DNA from: Candidatus Omnitrophota bacterium
Lineage (GTDB): Bacteria > Omnitrophota > Gorgyraeia > Tantalellales > Tantalellaceae
DNA: 6,668 nt
Direction of reading: 5' to 3'
Assembly: GCA_013204685.1 (NCBI GenBank)
Contig: JABMSC010000061.1
Span: 1-6,668 of the forward strand
Shown here: one piece after another, positions 6,610-6,668 of the stretch
Layout of the letters: each line of letters opens with the position of its first letter
How positions within the stretch are numbered: position 1 is the stretch's first letter
Made by a program: the position numbers and the translations under genes
The notes under the pieces: model-generated
Database searches by the model: none
What the model was told of the DNA's origin: nothing
Seen by the model: only the letters and a program-made list of their open reading frames with translations

Positions 6610-6668
6610 GTTGCTTTTTTGAGGAACTTTATGTAACATATGGATATTGGTTTATGCTTGTTTAGAGC
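6610..6668. other. AT-rich flank, no supported gene
   Basis: This short right-hand edge is AT-rich, with a run of six T at 6615-6620. One minus-strand frame is open from 6668 through to a TGA at 6530-6528 (46 codons). It has no recognisable protein character and runs through the palindrome, so I do not call it a gene. If it were the tail of an upstream gene, that gene would end inside the -35 box of the operon promoter. Confidence 0.4.

Noticed and set aside
6570..6620. Rho-independent terminator formed by the GC hairpin and the six-T run on the plus strand.
   Set aside because: The T run starts about 16 bases beyond the stem, too far for intrinsic termination, and no plus-strand gene reads into it. 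On the minus strand there is no T-tract.
6611..6639. A possible divergent plus-strand promoter: TTGCTT, 17 bp, TAACAT.
   Set aside because: The spacing is right, but only three of six and four of six bases match consensus, and no plus-strand gene is visible before the window ends.
6528..6668. A 46-codon open minus-strand frame reaching from the right edge to a TGA inside the -35 box, possibly the tail of an upstream gene.
   Set aside because: The translation has no recognisable family features, it reads through a palindrome, and a frame this short can stay open by chance. Sequence beyond 6668 would decide it.

Overview
The window is a compact, single-strand bacterial gene cluster. Everything supportable is transcribed right to left (minus strand): an isocitrate dehydrogenase-family enzyme, then GMP synthetase (guaA), then the large subunit of FGAM synthase with a fused PurS-type N-terminus (purL), then the glutaminase subunit of FGAM synthase (purQ). 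The left window edge cuts purQ. It looks like ordinary core metabolism; I see no CRISPR, transposase, phage, RNA gene or defence system.

Layout in transcription order. Positions 6532-6668 hold no convincing gene but contain a GC-rich palindrome. A sigma70-type promoter (TTGAAT, 17 bp, TATAAT) lies at 6531-6503. The dehydrogenase runs 6449-5238, guaA 5237-3684, purL 3675-793 and purQ from 769 to beyond position 1. The junctions are 0, 8 and 23 bp, so the four genes almost certainly form one operon with translational coupling at the first two junctions. No internal promoter or terminator was evident.

How the genes fit together. PurL and PurQ together make FGAM synthase (step 4 of de novo purine synthesis): PurQ releases ammonia from glutamine and PurL uses it with ATP to amidate FGAR. 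GuaA performs the other glutamine-dependent purine step here, XMP to GMP. The dehydrogenase at the head of the operon would make 2-oxoglutarate, the carbon skeleton for glutamate and glutamine. A link between nitrogen-donor supply and two glutamine-consuming purine enzymes is therefore plausible, but it is inference.

Organism. It is a bacterium, shown by Shine-Dalgarno sites, a sigma70-type promoter and polycistronic packing, with mid-range GC and Lys/Ile-rich proteins. The long PurQ plus PurS-fused PurL is, from memory, the arrangement of Geobacter-like deltaproteobacteria, planctomycetes and several uncultured phyla such as Omnitrophota. I cannot place it more closely from sequence alone. 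The less ordinary points are the dehydrogenase-purine linkage, an unusual cofactor pocket and N-terminal extension in the dehydrogenase, and the palindrome upstream of the promoter.
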